Assembly (NCBI GenBank): GCA_003554235.1
Contig: PWFY01000013.1
Location: 1 to 6,403, forward strand
Direction of reading: 5' to 3'
Source of the DNA: Candidatus Aenigmatarchaeota archaeon
GTDB taxonomy: Archaea > Aenigmatarchaeota > Aenigmatarchaeia > PWEA01
Length of the DNA stretch: 6,403 nucleotides
Each line of letters starts with the position of its first letter. The first letter of the stretch is position 1. Both the position numbers and the translations under genes were made by a program. The notes beneath the pieces are model-generated. The model was not told where the DNA came from and ran no database searches. It saw only the letters and a program-made list of their open reading frames with translations. Shown piece by piece: positions 5,665 to 6,403 of this stretch.

Positions 5665-6366
5665 ATGAAAATAGACTTTCACGTACATCCTAACATATCG
5701 AAGAAAATTAAAACCACAAAAGAGTATATCATATTCCAGGATGCAAAGGTAAAACAGATCTTAAGGAAAGTGGGGATAGATGGTATAATATACACTGATC
5801 ATATACATCACCCTGATTTCTGGAAAACACAAAAATTCATACCATATGGAAACAAGGACATCATACGAATACCCGGGGCAGAAATTTCAACTTCGTGTAA
5901 AAAGGATACACTGGTATTCGGGCCATTAAAGAAGATAAAGAACCTTGATAAATCATTTCCAAAAAAACTCTCCGAAGGCTTCAAACCACAGCTAAGAGAA
6001 CTCTCCGCAGCAACAGGTAAACTAGGACTGAAATTGATCTCAGCACACCATTTGAGAAAAATAAGACAAATAGAAGAGGAAGATTACAAATACTTTGATG
6101 CGCTGGAGTTGGACATAAGAAATCCCGAAAACAATGAAAAAATCATGAATATTGCTTCAAGGCATAATCTACCCGTGGTAGCAGGTAGTGATGCACATGT
6201 TGCTTATGGTGTAGGACTGGCCTGGACTGAAGTCAAAAATATCGATCCCTTGGAACTCCAGGGATGCAGACCACAGAGTAAAGATACAGAGACACTAAAA
6301 AAACTTTACAAGAAAAACAGGGAACTGAAAAAAAAGATAGTGGACCTCGAACAACGAACAAAATAA
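5665..6366 (+). CDS. PHP-domain metal-dependent phosphoesterase
   Basis: The 233-residue protein has the full set of metal ligands of the PHP (polymerase and histidinol phosphatase) domain: H6 and H8 in DFHVHP, D45-H46 in YTDHIHH, E73 in PGAEIST, H128 in SAHH, and D176 with H178 in GSDAH. This predicts a two- or three-metal cytoplasmic hydrolase acting on a phosphate monoester or diester such as a sugar phosphate, nucleotide or cyclic phosphate; the substrate is not evident. The extra histidines H48 and H49 and the second histidine H129 are unremarkable for the family. The last 25 or so residues are lysine-rich and probably a short coiled coil. RNase P subunit Rpp30 has a related fold but normally lacks these metal ligands, so it is a poor fit. 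The gene follows the ATP-grasp gene by 37 nt and is probably in the same operon as the mutase. No terminator is visible in the 37 nt after its stop. Confidence 0.85.
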   Translation: MKIDFHVHPNISKKIKTTKEYIIFQDAKVKQILRKVGIDGIIYTDHIHHPDFWKTQKFIPYGNKDIIRIPGAEISTSCKKDTLVFGPLKKIKNLDKSFPKKLSEGFKPQLRELSAATGKLGLKLISAHHLRKIRQIEEEDYKYFDALELDIRNPENNEKIMNIASRHNLPVVAGSDAHVAYGVGLAWTEVKNIDPLELQGCRPQSKDTETLKKLYKKNRELKKKIVDLEQRTK

Positions 6367-6403
6367 AAAACTCAAGAAGACTAGATCAATCCTACAATTC
6401 CAA

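Noticed and set aside
5665..6366. RNase P protein subunit Rpp30
   Set aside because: The fold is related, but all PHP metal ligands (HxH, DH, E, H, DxH) are present, which fits an active PHP hydrolase better.

Overview
The window looks archaeal. The predicted proteins include an archaeal-type (e-MtaB-like) tRNA methylthiotransferase relative, an archaeal-style phosphohexomutase beginning with a YDIRG motif, and an extracellular FnIII/PKD protein anchored by one C-terminal membrane helix. The main non-coding gap is full of TTTAAA and TTTATA boxes resembling archaeal TATA elements. Genes are all on the + strand, lysine- and glutamate-rich, and the DNA is moderately AT-rich (my estimate by eye is about 60% A+T, higher in the gap). 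I cannot place it more closely; a euryarchaeal or DPANN lineage is possible.

Layout. Bases 1-1236 hold the 3' part of a large surface protein gene (FnIII end, PKD, a beta-rich domain, a membrane helix and a charged cytoplasmic tail). Bases 1287-2793 hold a tight two-gene unit: a DUF167/YggU-family protein overlapping by 17 nt a MtaB-like radical SAM protein. Bases 2794-3348 are a long AT-rich gap with several short repeats, TATA-like boxes, a perfect 10-bp inverted repeat and a possible 24-codon ORF. Bases 3349-6366 hold three genes in a row: an alpha-D-phosphohexomutase, an ATP-grasp enzyme (2 nt downstream) and a PHP-domain metal-dependent phosphoesterase (37 nt downstream).

Most notable. 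The MtaB-like protein keeps all three cysteines of its N-terminal MTTase cluster but lacks two of the three CxxxCxxC cysteines that bind the radical SAM [4Fe-4S] cluster: the motif reads CFWKPKHK. Several other normally conserved positions are also changed while the reading frame is intact, which suggests a degenerate or repurposed methylthiotransferase. The mutase/ATP-grasp/PHP trio is a plausible small metabolic module (sugar-phosphate isomer, ATP-dependent ligation or phosphorylation, hydrolase) with no obvious assigned pathway. The mutase has an unusual phosphoserine loop (TSSHMP) and about 80 extra C-terminal residues.
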